DNA from: an uncultured Alcaligenaceae bacterium
GTDB lineage: Bacteria; Pseudomonadota; Gammaproteobacteria; Burkholderiales; Burkholderiaceae_B
Direction of reading: 5' to 3'
Assembly (NCBI GenBank): GCA_937908115.1
Contig: CALEQZ010000043.1
Coordinates: forward strand, 43,144-107,143
Length of the DNA: 64,000 bases
Shown here: positions 53,581 to 62,893 of the stretch, piece by piece
Position numbering within the stretch: position 1 is the first letter of the stretch
How the letters are laid out: each line of letters opens with the position of its first letter
Translations under genes and position numbers: made by a program
The notes under the pieces: model-generated
What the model was told of the DNA's origin: nothing
The model's database searches: none
Seen by the model: the letters and a program-made list of their open reading frames with translations, nothing else

Positions 53581-54132
53581 TCAGCGCACCGAGCCGGGCG
53601 CCGCGGGCGGCGTGGCCGGGGTGACCGGAGACGACGGCGAGACCGCGCCCGGCTGCCGCGTCGGCGGCATGGCGGGCATGTGCGAGGGCGCGGGCGCAGG
53701 CGAGGCATACGGTGCAGCCGGCTGGCCTGTGCCGACCGGCACCTCCATCGTCAGCTCGCGGTAGACGCCGCCGCCCGGGACGCTGCCGCGGGTCTGGGTG
53801 ACCTGGCCTAGCATCATCTGGCGGCAGGCATCCTGCTCGGAAGCCGGCAGCCGCTCGCAGCGCCGGGTGGCATTGGCACGCAGCTGCTCTTCGCTGACCG
53901 TGGCGTTGTGCAGCTTGCGCAGCCGCTCGGCGCGCACGGCGCCCGCCTCACGCAGGCAGGCCCTGAGCTCCTGGCCGGTCTTGCCGCTTTGGCAGGCGGC
54001 ACGGTCCTGCTGGTATTGGGCTTGAATATCCGACGCGGAATCGGCTGCTGCCGCCCCTTGCGAGGCCAGCAGCGCCCCGGCGGCGCACAGGCTCAGCGCG
54101 GAGATCCGGATAAGCGTTGGTGCAGGCTTCAT
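53581..54132 (-). CDS. Exported hypothetical protein with Cys pairs and a Pro-rich tail
   Basis: This is a 183-residue protein with a signal peptide of about 30 residues (ending QGAAAA). The mature domain of about 90 residues is helical and carries two cysteine pairs, C-x11-C in ACQSGKTGQELRAC and C-x10-C in RCERLPASEQDAC, likely disulfides of a helical hairpin. The last about 50 residues are Pro/Ala/Ser-rich and unstructured (SPVTPATPPAAPGSV). AAGGAG lies 6 bases before the ATG. A clean intrinsic terminator follows. I do not recognise a functional family. Confidence 0.78.
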   Translation of the reverse strand: MKPAPTLIRISALSLCAAGALLASQGAAAADSASDIQAQYQQDRAACQSGKTGQELRACLREAGAVRAERLRKLHNATVSEEQLRANATRRCERLPASEQDACRQMMLGQVTQTRGSVPGGGVYRELTMEVPVGTGQPAAPYASPAPAPSHMPAMPPTRQPGAVSPSSPVTPATPPAAPGSVR

Positions 54133-54238
54133 GCTAGCTCCTTCCAAATGGCATGCGTGGCTCGAGGCCAGGCGCGCATGCCCTGCGGTTCAGTGTAAGA
54201 CCGTGCCCGCAAGGCAGGAGGTGACCAAACGCAGCCGC

Positions 54239-54290
54239 TATGTAAGCGTTTCCCCTCCCGCGCGCTGCGCGCGCGGTCCTCACTTACATA
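54239..54290. repeat. 52-base nested inverted repeat downstream of the efflux operon
   Basis: Perfect outer arms TATGTAAG (54239-54246) and CTTACATA (54283-54290) enclose a strong inner stem, CCGCGCGC (54258-54265) with GCGCGCGG (54269-54276) and a 3-base loop. The rest of the 215-base gap holds no gene. There is no T-run to make it a standard terminator. Confidence 0.6.
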
Positions 54291-54347
54291 AACGAACAAA
54301 TCACTCATTTGATAGCGAGTCGGGATATGGCGCCGCCGGCGGGGTTT

Positions 54348-55862
54348 TCAAGTCCCCTTCTCTTGGATCGTTCCAGCCTCGCCGGGCGGGTTGGGCGGGT
54401 TGGGCGGGTTGGGCGCGTCCCACCCCCCGCCCAAGGCGCGGATGAGCCCGACCGTGGCGCGTGCCTGCTCGCCGCGCAGCTGCACGGCCGCCAGCCGGCG
54501 CTGCAACACGCTGCGGTCGGCATCCAGGACTTCCAGGTAGCTGGCCGAGCCCTCGCGGTACTGCAGCTGGGAAAGGTCCGCGGCACGCACCGACGCCTGC
54601 ACGGCCTCGTCCTGCGCCTGGGTTTGCCCACGCAACACGCGCAGGTTGACCAGGCTGTCTTCCACCTCGCGGAACGCATTGAGCACGGTTTGCCGGTAGG
54701 CGGCGACTTCCTCCTCATGGCGGGCGCGCGCCAGTTCGAGCTGCGCATCGCGACGCCCGCCGTCGAACAGCGGCAGCGACAAGATGGCGCCGGCCAGCGG
54801 CCCGAACAGGAAGGTGCGGGTGGACCATTCGAACAGGTTGCCCAATTGCGCCGACTCATGGCCCAGCATGCCGGTCAGTTCCAGCCGGGGGAAGAAAGCG
54901 GCCTGCGCCACGCCTATCCTGGCGTTGGCCTGGGCCATCGCCCTTTCGGCGGCGGCGATGTCGGGACGGCGCTCCAGCAGCGCCGAAGGCAGGCCCGCCG
55001 GTATCGTGACGTCTACCCTTTCCAGAGGCCGGGGCGGCAGCGAAAACTCTGCCGGCGCCTTGCCCAGCAGCGTGGCCAGCGCGTGCTCGGCCACGCTGCG
55101 CCGGCGCGCCGCGCCCATCTCGTCGGCACGCGCGGCCGCCAGCTCGGCGCGCGAGCGTGCCAGGTCCAGCTCGCTGATATCGCCCTCGTCGTAGCGGCGC
55201 TGGACCAACTCGAGCGAGCGCTGGCGCAAGGCGACGGTTTCCCGGTAGATGGCCTGCACCGCGTCCATCTCGCGCAGCAGGAAGTAACTTGCGGCGACAT
55301 CGGCCTGCAGCGCCAGTTGCACCGAATGGAACAGTGCCAGGCTGCGCTCGGCGCCGGCCTGGGCGGCTTCGGTTTCGGCCGAAATGCGCCCGAACAGGTC
55401 GGCCTCGTAGGCCAGGCCGACCTGCGCGCGCCAGAGGGTGGCGGCGCGGCTATCGGCCCCGTCGGGCATGCCCTGCGAGGCCGGCGACGGCCGCTGGCGG
55501 GTCGGCCCCACGGCCACGTCGACCTGCGGGAACAGGTCCGCGCGCGCGTCGCGATAGAGGGCGCGCGCCTGGCGCAGCCGCGCCGCAGCGGCGCGCAAGT
55601 CCTGGTTGGCCGCCATGGCCTCTTCCTGCAGGCGATTCAGGGTTTCGTCGCCGAAGACGCGCCACCATTGGCCGCGCGGCTGCTGCTCGGCGGGTTGGGC
55701 CACCTTCCACTGCGAGGCGGCCTCGCCTTGCGCTGCCGGCCAGGCCTCTTTGTAGGCATCGGGCACGGCCACGGCGGCGCGCTCATAGGCCGGCCCCACC
55801 GAGCAGCCGGCCAGCGCCAGCGCCAGGAGCGCCGGCGCAAACGTACGTTGCATGGCTCTCAT
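54348..55862 (-). CDS. Outer-membrane efflux lipoprotein, OprM/NodT family
   Basis: This is the channel component of a tripartite efflux pump, 504 residues. The signal ends in the lipobox LALAGC, so it is lipid-anchored in the outer membrane and forms a trimeric barrel with a periplasmic helical tunnel. Two OEP repeats are visible, each with long helices (AAAARLRQARALYRDARADLF, ARSRAELAAARADEMG, then ERRPDIAAAERAMAQANARIGVAQAAFFP). It starts with ATGA coupling to the pump gene. The C-terminus ends in three PNP-type repeats encoded by a 9-base tandem repeat, unusual for this family. Confidence 0.93.
   Translation of the reverse strand: MRAMQRTFAPALLALALAGCSVGPAYERAAVAVPDAYKEAWPAAQGEAASQWKVAQPAEQQPRGQWWRVFGDETLNRLQEEAMAANQDLRAAAARLRQARALYRDARADLFPQVDVAVGPTRQRPSPASQGMPDGADSRAATLWRAQVGLAYEADLFGRISAETEAAQAGAERSLALFHSVQLALQADVAASYFLLREMDAVQAIYRETVALRQRSLELVQRRYDEGDISELDLARSRAELAAARADEMGAARRRSVAEHALATLLGKAPAEFSLPPRPLERVDVTIPAGLPSALLERRPDIAAAERAMAQANARIGVAQAAFFPRLELTGMLGHESAQLGNLFEWSTRTFLFGPLAGAILSLPLFDGGRRDAQLELARARHEEEVAAYRQTVLNAFREVEDSLVNLRVLRGQTQAQDEAVQASVRAADLSQLQYREGSASYLEVLDADRSVLQRRLAAVQLRGEQARATVGLIRALGGGWDAPNPPNPPNPPGEAGTIQEKGT
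54384..54410 (-). repeat. 9-base tandem repeat at the 3' end of the efflux lipoprotein gene
   Basis: Three perfect copies of GGGCGGGTT (plus strand) lie head to tail, with a partial fourth. Read on the minus strand they encode NPP three times. The identity of the copies suggests recent slippage. A length change of one unit would keep the reading frame. Confidence 0.75.
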
Positions 55863-58800
55863 GATTGGGATTCCGCAGTAACCTTGGCGACGGGCATGGC
55901 CGGCCCGCTTGCGGCGCCGGCCGCCGGCCGTGCCTGGCGACGACTCGCCAGGCGCCGCAGCACGACGTAGAACACCGGCGTCAGGAACAGCCCGAAAAGC
56001 GTCACGCCCAGCATGCCAAAGAACACCGCCACGCCCATGGCCTGGCGCATCTCCGAGCCCGCGCCCGTGGCCAGCGCCAGCGGCACCACGCCGGCAATGA
56101 AGGCGATCGAGGTCATCAGGATAGGCCGCAGGCGAAGGCGGCTGGCCTCGATGGCCGCCTGCTCGATCGAGCGCCCGCGGCTTTCGAGCTCGCGCGCGAA
56201 CTCGACGATCAGGATGGCGTTCTTCGACGCCAAGCCGACCAGCACCATCAGGCCGATCTGGGTGAAGATGTTGTTATCCCCGCCGGTCAGCCACACCCCG
56301 GCCAGCGCGGCCAGCAGGCTGGTCGGCACGATGAGGATGACCGCCAGCGGCAACACCAGGCTTTCATACAGCGCGGCAAGGACCAGGAACACCAGCAGCA
56401 CGCTGACCGGGAACACCCATAGGCCGGCGTTGCCCACCAGGATCTGCTGGTAGGTCAGGTCGGTCCACTCCACCGCCAAACCGCGCGGCAGGTGCGCCGC
56501 AGCGATGCGCTCGACCGCTGCCTGCGCCTGGTTGGACGAATACCCCGGCGCGGGGCCGCCGTTGATGTCGGCCGCAGTAAAGCCGTTGTAGCGCACCACC
56601 ATCTCCGGCCCGAAGGTGGGCTTGACCGTCACGAGCGAGGACAGCGGCACCATTTCCCCCGCGGCATTGCGCGTCTTTAGCGCCAGGATGTCGTCGGGTC
56701 GCGCGCGGAACGGTGCGTCGGCCTGCGCGCGCACCTGGTAGACACGCCCGAACCGGTTGAAGTCGTTGATATACAGCGACCCCAAGTAGATCTGCATGGT
56801 GTCGAAGACTTCGGTCACCGGCACGCCCAGCTGCTTTGCCTTGACGCGGTCCAAATCCACCTGAAGTTGGGGCACATTGATCTGGTAGTTGGTAAAGGCC
56901 GGCCCCAGTTCGGGCGCCTTGGCCATTTCCGCCAGGAAATGGCTCACGGCCGCATCCAGCTGCTCGTAGCCCAGCGCGCCGCGGTCCTCGATCTGCATCT
57001 TGAACCCACCCATGGTGCCCAGCCCCATGACGGGCGGCGGCGGAAACACACCGATGAACGCGTCCTTGATGCCGGCAAAGCGCTGGCCGAGCGCGCCGGC
57101 GATGGCATCAGCCGACAACTGCGGGCTGCGGCGGTTTTCGAAGTCGTCCAGGACCACGAACACGATGCCCGCGCTGGCGCTGTTGGTAAAGCCGTTGATC
57201 GACAGGCCCGGGAAAGAAACCGCATGCGTGACGCCCGGCTGCTCCAGCGCGATGTCGGACATGCGCCGGATGACGGCTTCGGTGCGGTCCAGCGTGGCGC
57301 CGCTGGGCAACTGGGCGAATGCGATCAGGTATTGCTTGTCCTGCCCCGGCACGAACCCGCCGGGCACGATCTGGTAGACCACGCCGGCTGCCGCCAGCAG
57401 CAGCGCATACACGCCCATGGCCTTGGCCTTGTGGCGGATCACGCCCCCAACGCCGTCGCCATACTTGTCCGAGGCGCGCCCGAACAACCGGTTGAACGCG
57501 CCGAAAAATCGCCCGAAAACACGGTCGATGGCGCGGGTCAGGCGGTCGGGCGCCTCGCCGTGTCCCTTGAGCAGCAGGGCCGAAAGCGCCGGCGACAAGG
57601 TCAGCGAATTGAAGGTGGAGATCACCGTCGAAATCGCGATGGTCATGGCGAACTGCCGGTAGAACTGTCCCGACAGCCCGGTCATGAACGCCAGCGGCAC
57701 GAACACGGCCACCAGCACCAGCCCGATGGCGATGATGGGCCCGCTGACCTCCTGCATGGCCTTGTAGGTCGCCTCGCGCGGCGACAAGCCCGCCTCGATG
57801 TTGCGCTCGACGTTTTCCACCACGACGATGGCATCGTCGACGACGATGCCGATGGCCAGCACCATGCCGAACAGCGACAGCGCATTGATCGAATAGCCAA
57901 AGGCCAGCATCAGCGAAAACGTGCCGACGATGGAAACCGGCACGGCCAGCAGCGGAATGATCGACGCGCGCCAGCTCTGCAAGAAAACGATGACCACCAG
58001 CACCACCAGCGCCACGGCCTCGAGCAGCGTCTTGACCACGGCCTGGATGCTCGCCTCGACGAACTTGGTCGTGTCGTAGACGATGCGATATTCCAGCGAC
58101 GGCGGGAAATCCTTGGACAGATCCTCCATCTCGGCCCGCACCCGCCGGGCAATGTCCAGCGCGTTGGCGCCGGGTGCCTGCATGATGCCCAAGCCGATGG
58201 CTGGCTTGTTGTCCAGCAGCGAGCGCAGCCCGTATTCGGCGGCATCGAGCTCGATGCGCGCCACGTCGCCCAGGCGCGTGACGGCGCCGTTCGGGCCCGT
58301 CTTGAGCACGATGTCGGCGAAATCCTGCTCGGTCTGCAGGCGCCCGCGCGCATTGACCGAAAACTGCATGGGCACGTCCGGCAAGGCCGGGGACGCGCCG
58401 ATTACGCCAGCGGCGACCTGCACGTTTTGCTCGCGCACCGCTGCCACGACGTCCGACGCAGTCAGGCCACGCTGGGCGACCTTGTTCGGATCCAGCCAGA
58501 TGCGCATGGAATAGTCGCCCGCGCCCCACATGGTGACCTCGCCCACGCCGGGCACGCGAGCCAGCCTGTCCTTGATGTTGATCAACGCGTAGTTACGCAG
58601 GTAAGTGGCGTCGTAGCGGTCGTCAGGCGATATCAAGTGGGTGACCAGGGTCAGCGTCGGGGAGCTCTTGGCCGTGGTCACGCCCAGGCGCTGCACGTCC
58701 TCGGGCAGACGCGGCAGCGCCTGCGAGACCCGGTTCTGCACCAGCTGCTGCGCCTTGTCGGGGTCCGTGCCGATGTGGAAGGTGACCGTGATCACCAGGT

Positions 58801-59065
58801 TGCCGTCGCTGTTGGCCTGGGACTGCATGTAGAGCATGTCCTCGACGCCGTTGATCGATTCCTCCAGCGGCGAGGCCACCGTCTCGGCAATGACCTTGGG
58901 ATTGGCGCCCGGGTACTGGGCACGCACCACCACCGTGGGCGGCACCACCTCGGGATACTCGGCGATCGGCAGCTGGAACATGGCCAGCAGGCCGGCCAGC
59001 AGGATGAGCACCGACAGCACGCCGGCAAAGATCGGCCGGTCGATGAAAAAGCGCGATGGGTTCAT
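55859..59065 (-). CDS. RND multidrug efflux pump, inner-membrane transporter (MexF/BpeF-like)
   Basis: This is the proton-driven pump of a MexEF-OprN-like system, 1068 residues. It opens MNPSRFFIDRPIFAGVLSVL, has 12 TM helices and two large periplasmic loops. The proton relay Asp pair lies in helix 4 (GIVVDDAIVVVENVERN), with the Lys of helix 10 in the second half. Further landmarks are VNARGRLQTEQDF, PGFVPGQDKQYLIAF and IGLMVLVGLASKNAILIVEFA. It is 12 bases after the adaptor gene and is coupled by ATGA to the outer-membrane channel. Drug range cannot be read from sequence. Confidence 0.95.
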   Translation of the reverse strand: MNPSRFFIDRPIFAGVLSVLILLAGLLAMFQLPIAEYPEVVPPTVVVRAQYPGANPKVIAETVASPLEESINGVEDMLYMQSQANSDGNLVITVTFHIGTDPDKAQQLVQNRVSQALPRLPEDVQRLGVTTAKSSPTLTLVTHLISPDDRYDATYLRNYALINIKDRLARVPGVGEVTMWGAGDYSMRIWLDPNKVAQRGLTASDVVAAVREQNVQVAAGVIGASPALPDVPMQFSVNARGRLQTEQDFADIVLKTGPNGAVTRLGDVARIELDAAEYGLRSLLDNKPAIGLGIMQAPGANALDIARRVRAEMEDLSKDFPPSLEYRIVYDTTKFVEASIQAVVKTLLEAVALVVLVVIVFLQSWRASIIPLLAVPVSIVGTFSLMLAFGYSINALSLFGMVLAIGIVVDDAIVVVENVERNIEAGLSPREATYKAMQEVSGPIIAIGLVLVAVFVPLAFMTGLSGQFYRQFAMTIAISTVISTFNSLTLSPALSALLLKGHGEAPDRLTRAIDRVFGRFFGAFNRLFGRASDKYGDGVGGVIRHKAKAMGVYALLLAAAGVVYQIVPGGFVPGQDKQYLIAFAQLPSGATLDRTEAVIRRMSDIALEQPGVTHAVSFPGLSINGFTNSASAGIVFVVLDDFENRRSPQLSADAIAGALGQRFAGIKDAFIGVFPPPPVMGLGTMGGFKMQIEDRGALGYEQLDAAVSHFLAEMAKAPELGPAFTNYQINVPQLQVDLDRVKAKQLGVPVTEVFDTMQIYLGSLYINDFNRFGRVYQVRAQADAPFRARPDDILALKTRNAAGEMVPLSSLVTVKPTFGPEMVVRYNGFTAADINGGPAPGYSSNQAQAAVERIAAAHLPRGLAVEWTDLTYQQILVGNAGLWVFPVSVLLVFLVLAALYESLVLPLAVILIVPTSLLAALAGVWLTGGDNNIFTQIGLMVLVGLASKNAILIVEFARELESRGRSIEQAAIEASRLRLRPILMTSIAFIAGVVPLALATGAGSEMRQAMGVAVFFGMLGVTLFGLFLTPVFYVVLRRLASRRQARPAAGAASGPAMPVAKVTAESQS

Positions 59066-59077
59066 GGACGGTGCTCC

Positions 59078-60247
59078 TTACCCGCGGGCGGCCAGCACCG
59101 CTGGCGCCTGCATGGGCACCGCGCGGGCCGTCACCGCTTCGCCGGGGCGCACGCGCTGCATGCCATTGACGACGATGCGCTCGCCCGGACGCAGCCCGCT
59201 TTCGACCACGCGCAATCCGTCATGGGCCGCGCCCAGGCGCACCTCGCGGTACGCCACCTTGCCGTCTTCGAGCACCAGCACGTAGCGCTTCTCCTGGTCG
59301 GTGCCGATGGCCTTTTCGTCGATCAGCACGGCCGGCCGTGGCGCGCCCCCACCCAGCCGCACCCGCGCGTACAGTCCGGGCAGCAGCTTGCCGTCGTCGT
59401 TGTCGAAGACCGCGCGCACGCGTATCGTGCCCGAGGACGTATCGAGCCGGTTGTCCACGTCGCTGACACGGCCGCGGCGCGGATAGCCGTCTTCGTCGGC
59501 CAGCCCCAGCAGCACCGGCACGCTTTCTCCCTTGCCCTGGGCCACTGCCTGGCTGACGAAAGCCAGGTAGCTCTGCTCGTCCACGTCGAAGGCGGCGTAC
59601 ATGCGGTCGACCGACACCAGTGTGGTCAGCGGCCCGGCCTGGGCGCCGGCGGCGACCACGTTGCCCTCGGTCACGTTGGCGCGCGAAATCCGGCCCGATA
59701 CCGGAGCGACGATGCGGGTGTGCTCCAGGTCCAGCTGGGCTGCGGCCAACGCCGCGCGCGCAGCTTGCACGGCTGCACGCGCTTCGGCAGCGGCGTTGCG
59801 CTTTTCCTCGAAATCACGCCGGGCGATGGCATTGCCCTGCAGCAGCCGCTGCGCCCGCGCGAACTCCGAGCTGGCGTAGGCGTCGCGCGCCTGGGCAGCC
59901 GCCAGCTCGGCCTGGCGGCGCGCCACCTCGGCCTCGTACGGGCGCGGGTCGATGGTAAATAGCAAGTCGCCCTTGGCGACCACGCTCCCGTCGCGGAAGT
60001 GGATGCGGGTCAGCGTGCCCGATACCAGCGGGCGGATTTCCACCCGTTCGACGGCTTCGAGCCGCCCCGAATAGCTGCGCCAGTCGATGACATCGCGGCT
60101 GACGACTTCTGCGACGTCGACTTCTGCGGCCTGCGGCGCGGCAGGCGGCTCGGCCACCGCAGGCGTGCGCGCGCCCCAGATGACTGCCCCTGCCAGCGCA
60201 GCGACGACCAACCCGCCGAAGGCATAGCGCTTGATGGATGTGTGCAT
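59078..60247 (-). CDS. RND efflux periplasmic adaptor (MexE-like membrane-fusion protein)
   Basis: This adaptor of 389 residues bridges the pump and the outer-membrane channel. It has a short N-terminal hydrophobic anchor (YAFGGLVVAALAGAVIWG). A beta-barrel/lipoyl part (SGTLTRIHFRDGSVVAKGDLLFTIDPRPYEAE) is followed by an alpha-hairpin of coiled-coil character (residues about 110-170, rich in Ala/Glu/Arg). The second lipoyl half (VSGRISRANVTEGNVV) and the membrane-proximal domain complete it. No lipobox is visible. It is the first gene of the pump operon, divergent from a LysR gene across 194 bases. Confidence 0.94.
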   Translation of the reverse strand: MHTSIKRYAFGGLVVAALAGAVIWGARTPAVAEPPAAPQAAEVDVAEVVSRDVIDWRSYSGRLEAVERVEIRPLVSGTLTRIHFRDGSVVAKGDLLFTIDPRPYEAEVARRQAELAAAQARDAYASSEFARAQRLLQGNAIARRDFEEKRNAAAEARAAVQAARAALAAAQLDLEHTRIVAPVSGRISRANVTEGNVVAAGAQAGPLTTLVSVDRMYAAFDVDEQSYLAFVSQAVAQGKGESVPVLLGLADEDGYPRRGRVSDVDNRLDTSSGTIRVRAVFDNDDGKLLPGLYARVRLGGGAPRPAVLIDEKAIGTDQEKRYVLVLEDGKVAYREVRLGAAHDGLRVVESGLRPGERIVVNGMQRVRPGEAVTARAVPMQAPAVLAARG

Positions 60248-60359
60248 GGCTAGCTTCCTGAAATCATGGAGGCGGCAGCGCTTTGCTGCGCTGCAGCGCG
60301 AATGGTTGGCATTCTGTCTGTTTTTCTTTTCCGAATAAACAGCTAGAATTTGGAAACAC

Positions 60360-60378
60360 TATCCATTTATTTTGGATA
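60360..60378. promoter_or_regulatory. Dyad in the efflux operon/LysR divergent region
   Basis: TATCCA TTTATTT TGGATA is a perfect inverted repeat with 6-base arms and a 7-base centre. The T-N11-A-like symmetry is that of a LysR operator, and the next bases (TAAT) extend a GATAAT -10 candidate for the regulator. The region around it (60301-60380) is AT-rich against GC-rich surroundings. Confidence 0.5.
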
Positions 60379-60441
60379 ATCTGCCCGCTACGCCGTTGAC
60401 GGGGATGCCGGCCGCCTAACCCACCCTGACAGGGAAACGCC

Positions 60442-61449
60442 ATGGACCGATTCCAAGCCATGCAGGTCTTCGTCCGCGTCGTGGACGTCAACAGCTTCAG
60501 CCGTGCGGCCGACAGCCTGGGGCTGCCGCGTACCACGGTAACCAACGCCATCCAAAGCCTGGAGCAGCGCTTGCAGGTGCGGCTGCTGAACCGCACCACG
60601 CGCCGCATCAGCCTGACGCCGGACGGCGCGGCCTATTACGAGCGCTGCGTGCGCATCCTGGCCGACGTGGAAGAAACCGAGGGGCTATTCCGGGACGCGG
60701 CCGGCCGCCCGCGCGGCAGCCTGCGCATAGACGTGCCCGCCTCCATCGGCAAGCTCATCCTGCTGCCGGCCCTTTGCGACTTCCACCAGCGCTATCCGGA
60801 GGTCCAGCTGGTCATCGGCATGGGCGACCGCCCGGTGGACCTGGTCGAAGAGGCCGTCGACTGCGCCCTGCGCTTCGGCGAGCTGCAGGACTCACGCCTG
60901 GTCGCGCGCCGCATCGGTACCTTCGAGCTGCTGACCTGCGCGTCGCCGCGCTATCTCGAGCGATTCGGCACGCCCCAGCGCATCGAGGACCTGGCCGAGC
61001 ACCGGGCAGTGAACTATTTTTCCAGCCGCACCGGCCGGACCGTGGACTGGGACTTCGTCGTCGACGGTAAGAGCGTCGCGGTACCCATGCGGGGCTGCAT
61101 CTCGGTCAACGACGCCGAAGCCTATGTCATGTGCGGGGTGCAGGGCGTCGGCATGATCCAGCCCCCGCGCTACATGGTCAAGCAATACCTGGAATCCGGC
61201 GCGCTGGTGGAAGTGCTGTCGCAGTGGCGGCCCAGCCCGCTGCCCATCTCGGCCGTGTACCTGCAAAACCGCCACCTTTCGCCCAAGGTGCGGGCCTTCG
61301 TCGATTGGGTGGCCGCCCTCTTTGCCGAGTGTCCCCTGATGAAAGGCTGCCCCAATCCGCCCGAGCCGTGCCAGATCCCGGCGGACCCCAACGCCTGCAC
61401 GGTCCGCCGCCTCATCGAGCAGCAGAACATGGCCGAAACCTTGTTCTAG
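60442..61449 (+). CDS. LysR-family regulator of the efflux operon, with Cys-rich tail
   Basis: This is a 335-residue regulator, about 30 longer than usual. The winged helix-turn-helix (about 1-60) contains AADSLGLPRTTVTNAIQSLE, and the effector domain (about 90-292) contains VNDAEAYVMCGVQGVGMIQPPRYMV, typical of the CrgA-like branch. The extra C-terminus holds four cysteines, Cys297, Cys303, Cys310 and Cys319 (C-x5-C-x6-C-x8-C), a pattern that could bind metal or form disulfides. CAGGGAAACGCC provides a ribosome binding site. Divergent position next to the pump genes makes it their probable activator or repressor. Confidence 0.9.
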   Translation: MDRFQAMQVFVRVVDVNSFSRAADSLGLPRTTVTNAIQSLEQRLQVRLLNRTTRRISLTPDGAAYYERCVRILADVEETEGLFRDAAGRPRGSLRIDVPASIGKLILLPALCDFHQRYPEVQLVIGMGDRPVDLVEEAVDCALRFGELQDSRLVARRIGTFELLTCASPRYLERFGTPQRIEDLAEHRAVNYFSSRTGRTVDWDFVVDGKSVAVPMRGCISVNDAEAYVMCGVQGVGMIQPPRYMVKQYLESGALVEVLSQWRPSPLPISAVYLQNRHLSPKVRAFVDWVAALFAECPLMKGCPNPPEPCQIPADPNACTVRRLIEQQNMAETLF

Positions 61450-61478
61450 CGTGCAAGGCGGGCTGCAGCCGCCGGCCG

Positions 61479-62714
61479 CTAGCGCCGCGCGCGCAAGGCC
61501 TGCAACAGCCGCAGGCCCAGGCGGCCGTCCGTCCTCATGCCCAGGCGCTGCTGCTCGAGCATCGCGGCGTCCCGGGTGCGCGCCCCGGGGATGCCGTCGG
61601 GCTCGCCGATGTCATGGCCGCGCGCCAGCAGCAGACCCTGCAATTCGCGAATCTGCGCCCGCGACAGCCCCGGATCGTCGGTCGGCCACGGCGTGATGAG
61701 CGGATCGCCGCCGCGCAGCCGTTCAGCGAGCAGGCCCACGGCCAAGGCGTACTTGGGCGACGCGTTGTAGCGCAGGATGGCGTCGAAGTTGTCGGTGACC
61801 AGGAACACGGGCCCGCGCGCGCCGGTCGGCGCGAACAGCCGCGCCCGGGCCGATGCCGGCTGCAGGGCGCCGCCAGCCGCGTGGGTCACGCCGCGCCCGG
61901 CCCACTGGCCCAACGTCGAGCGCTGGTCGCCCAGGTGAGGCTTTTGGATTGCCTGCGGCAAGGTCGCGGCCAGCCGCGCCGGCAGCCGCACCTCGATGAC
62001 GGCCGGCGCCCCCCGCGTCCAGCGCGCGCCGCGCTTGCGCAAATGGTTGGCCGTGGACGCGTAGGCGTCCGCCAACGACCCGTACAGGTCGATGCGCCCA
62101 TCGCCGTCGCCATCGGCGGCCAGCTCGTAGAACGAGGTTGGGATGAATTGCGTCATGCCGAAGGCGCCGCTCCACGATCCGACAAAAGACGCCTCATTCA
62201 CCACGCCTTCGGCCAGCAGGCGCACCGCGGCGTAGACGTTGCGCACCCACAAGGGCTTGCCCTCGGTGCAGGCGCGCGTCAGCCAGGCGTCGAGCACGCG
62301 CGTCTTGCCCAGCTGCGCGCCGTAATTGGTCTCGATGCCGAAGATCGCCACCAGCGCCTCGGCGTCGACGCCGTAGCGGTCGGCGATGCGCGCCAGGACA
62401 TCGTGCGACTGCGCAAGGTGCGCGCGTCCCTGCTCGACGCGCTCGTCGTCGACCATCTTGGCGATGTAATCCCACCAGGCTTCTTCGCGCTCGGGCTGGC
62501 GGCGCGCGGCGGCGATCGTGGCCGGCAGCAGGCTCGCCTGGCGCGTATGGCGGTCGAAGTCGGCCAGCGCCACGCCGTGGGCAGGCGCCTGCGCGCGCAG
62601 CCGCTGCAGGCACTGCTCCACGCCGGCCATGGCGGGCGGGGCTTCGGACGCCGCCGCCGGCTGGGCGTGCGCCAGCGCAGCCCCCAGCCCGACGGCCAGC
62701 ACCAAGGCACGCAT
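61479..62714 (-). CDS. mltB: Lytic murein transglycosylase B
   Basis: This enzyme cleaves peptidoglycan glycosidic bonds to form 1,6-anhydro-muropeptides. With the chosen start it is 411 residues. A signal peptide (MRALVLAVGLGAALAHA) leads to a SLT_2 domain, where the catalytic Glu is in VAIFGIETNYGAQLG. The GAFGMTQFIPTSFYELA and DLYGSLADAYASTANHL motifs of the family are complete. A C-terminal peptidoglycan-binding domain (about 340-411) has RAQIRELQGLLLARGHDIGEPDGIPG. Upstream Met codons could add 26 or 43 residues without giving a better signal. It converges on the LysR gene. Confidence 0.93.
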   Translation of the reverse strand: MRALVLAVGLGAALAHAQPAAASEAPPAMAGVEQCLQRLRAQAPAHGVALADFDRHTRQASLLPATIAAARRQPEREEAWWDYIAKMVDDERVEQGRAHLAQSHDVLARIADRYGVDAEALVAIFGIETNYGAQLGKTRVLDAWLTRACTEGKPLWVRNVYAAVRLLAEGVVNEASFVGSWSGAFGMTQFIPTSFYELAADGDGDGRIDLYGSLADAYASTANHLRKRGARWTRGAPAVIEVRLPARLAATLPQAIQKPHLGDQRSTLGQWAGRGVTHAAGGALQPASARARLFAPTGARGPVFLVTDNFDAILRYNASPKYALAVGLLAERLRGGDPLITPWPTDDPGLSRAQIRELQGLLLARGHDIGEPDGIPGARTRDAAMLEQQRLGMRTDGRLGLRLLQALRARR

Positions 62715-62893
62715 CACCCGGAAAAGCAGGCCACGCGCCGCTGACGGCACGCGTGGCAAGGAGCGGTCAACGAAGTTCGATCTTGCAGGCATGCCGGCTA
62801 TCGTAGCCTGCCTACACACCCTCACCAATTGATGCATCGGCACCTGCCCAGGCGACTAGACTCGATCCTGTCCCTTTCCTCGAGGAGACTGCC

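Noticed and set aside
56867..59962. Open frame of 1031 codons on the plus strand opposite the RND pump and adaptor genes
   Set aside because: It is rich in Arg, His, Gln and Gly with no domain pattern and mirrors two clear genes on the minus strand. Long antisense frames are common at this GC content.
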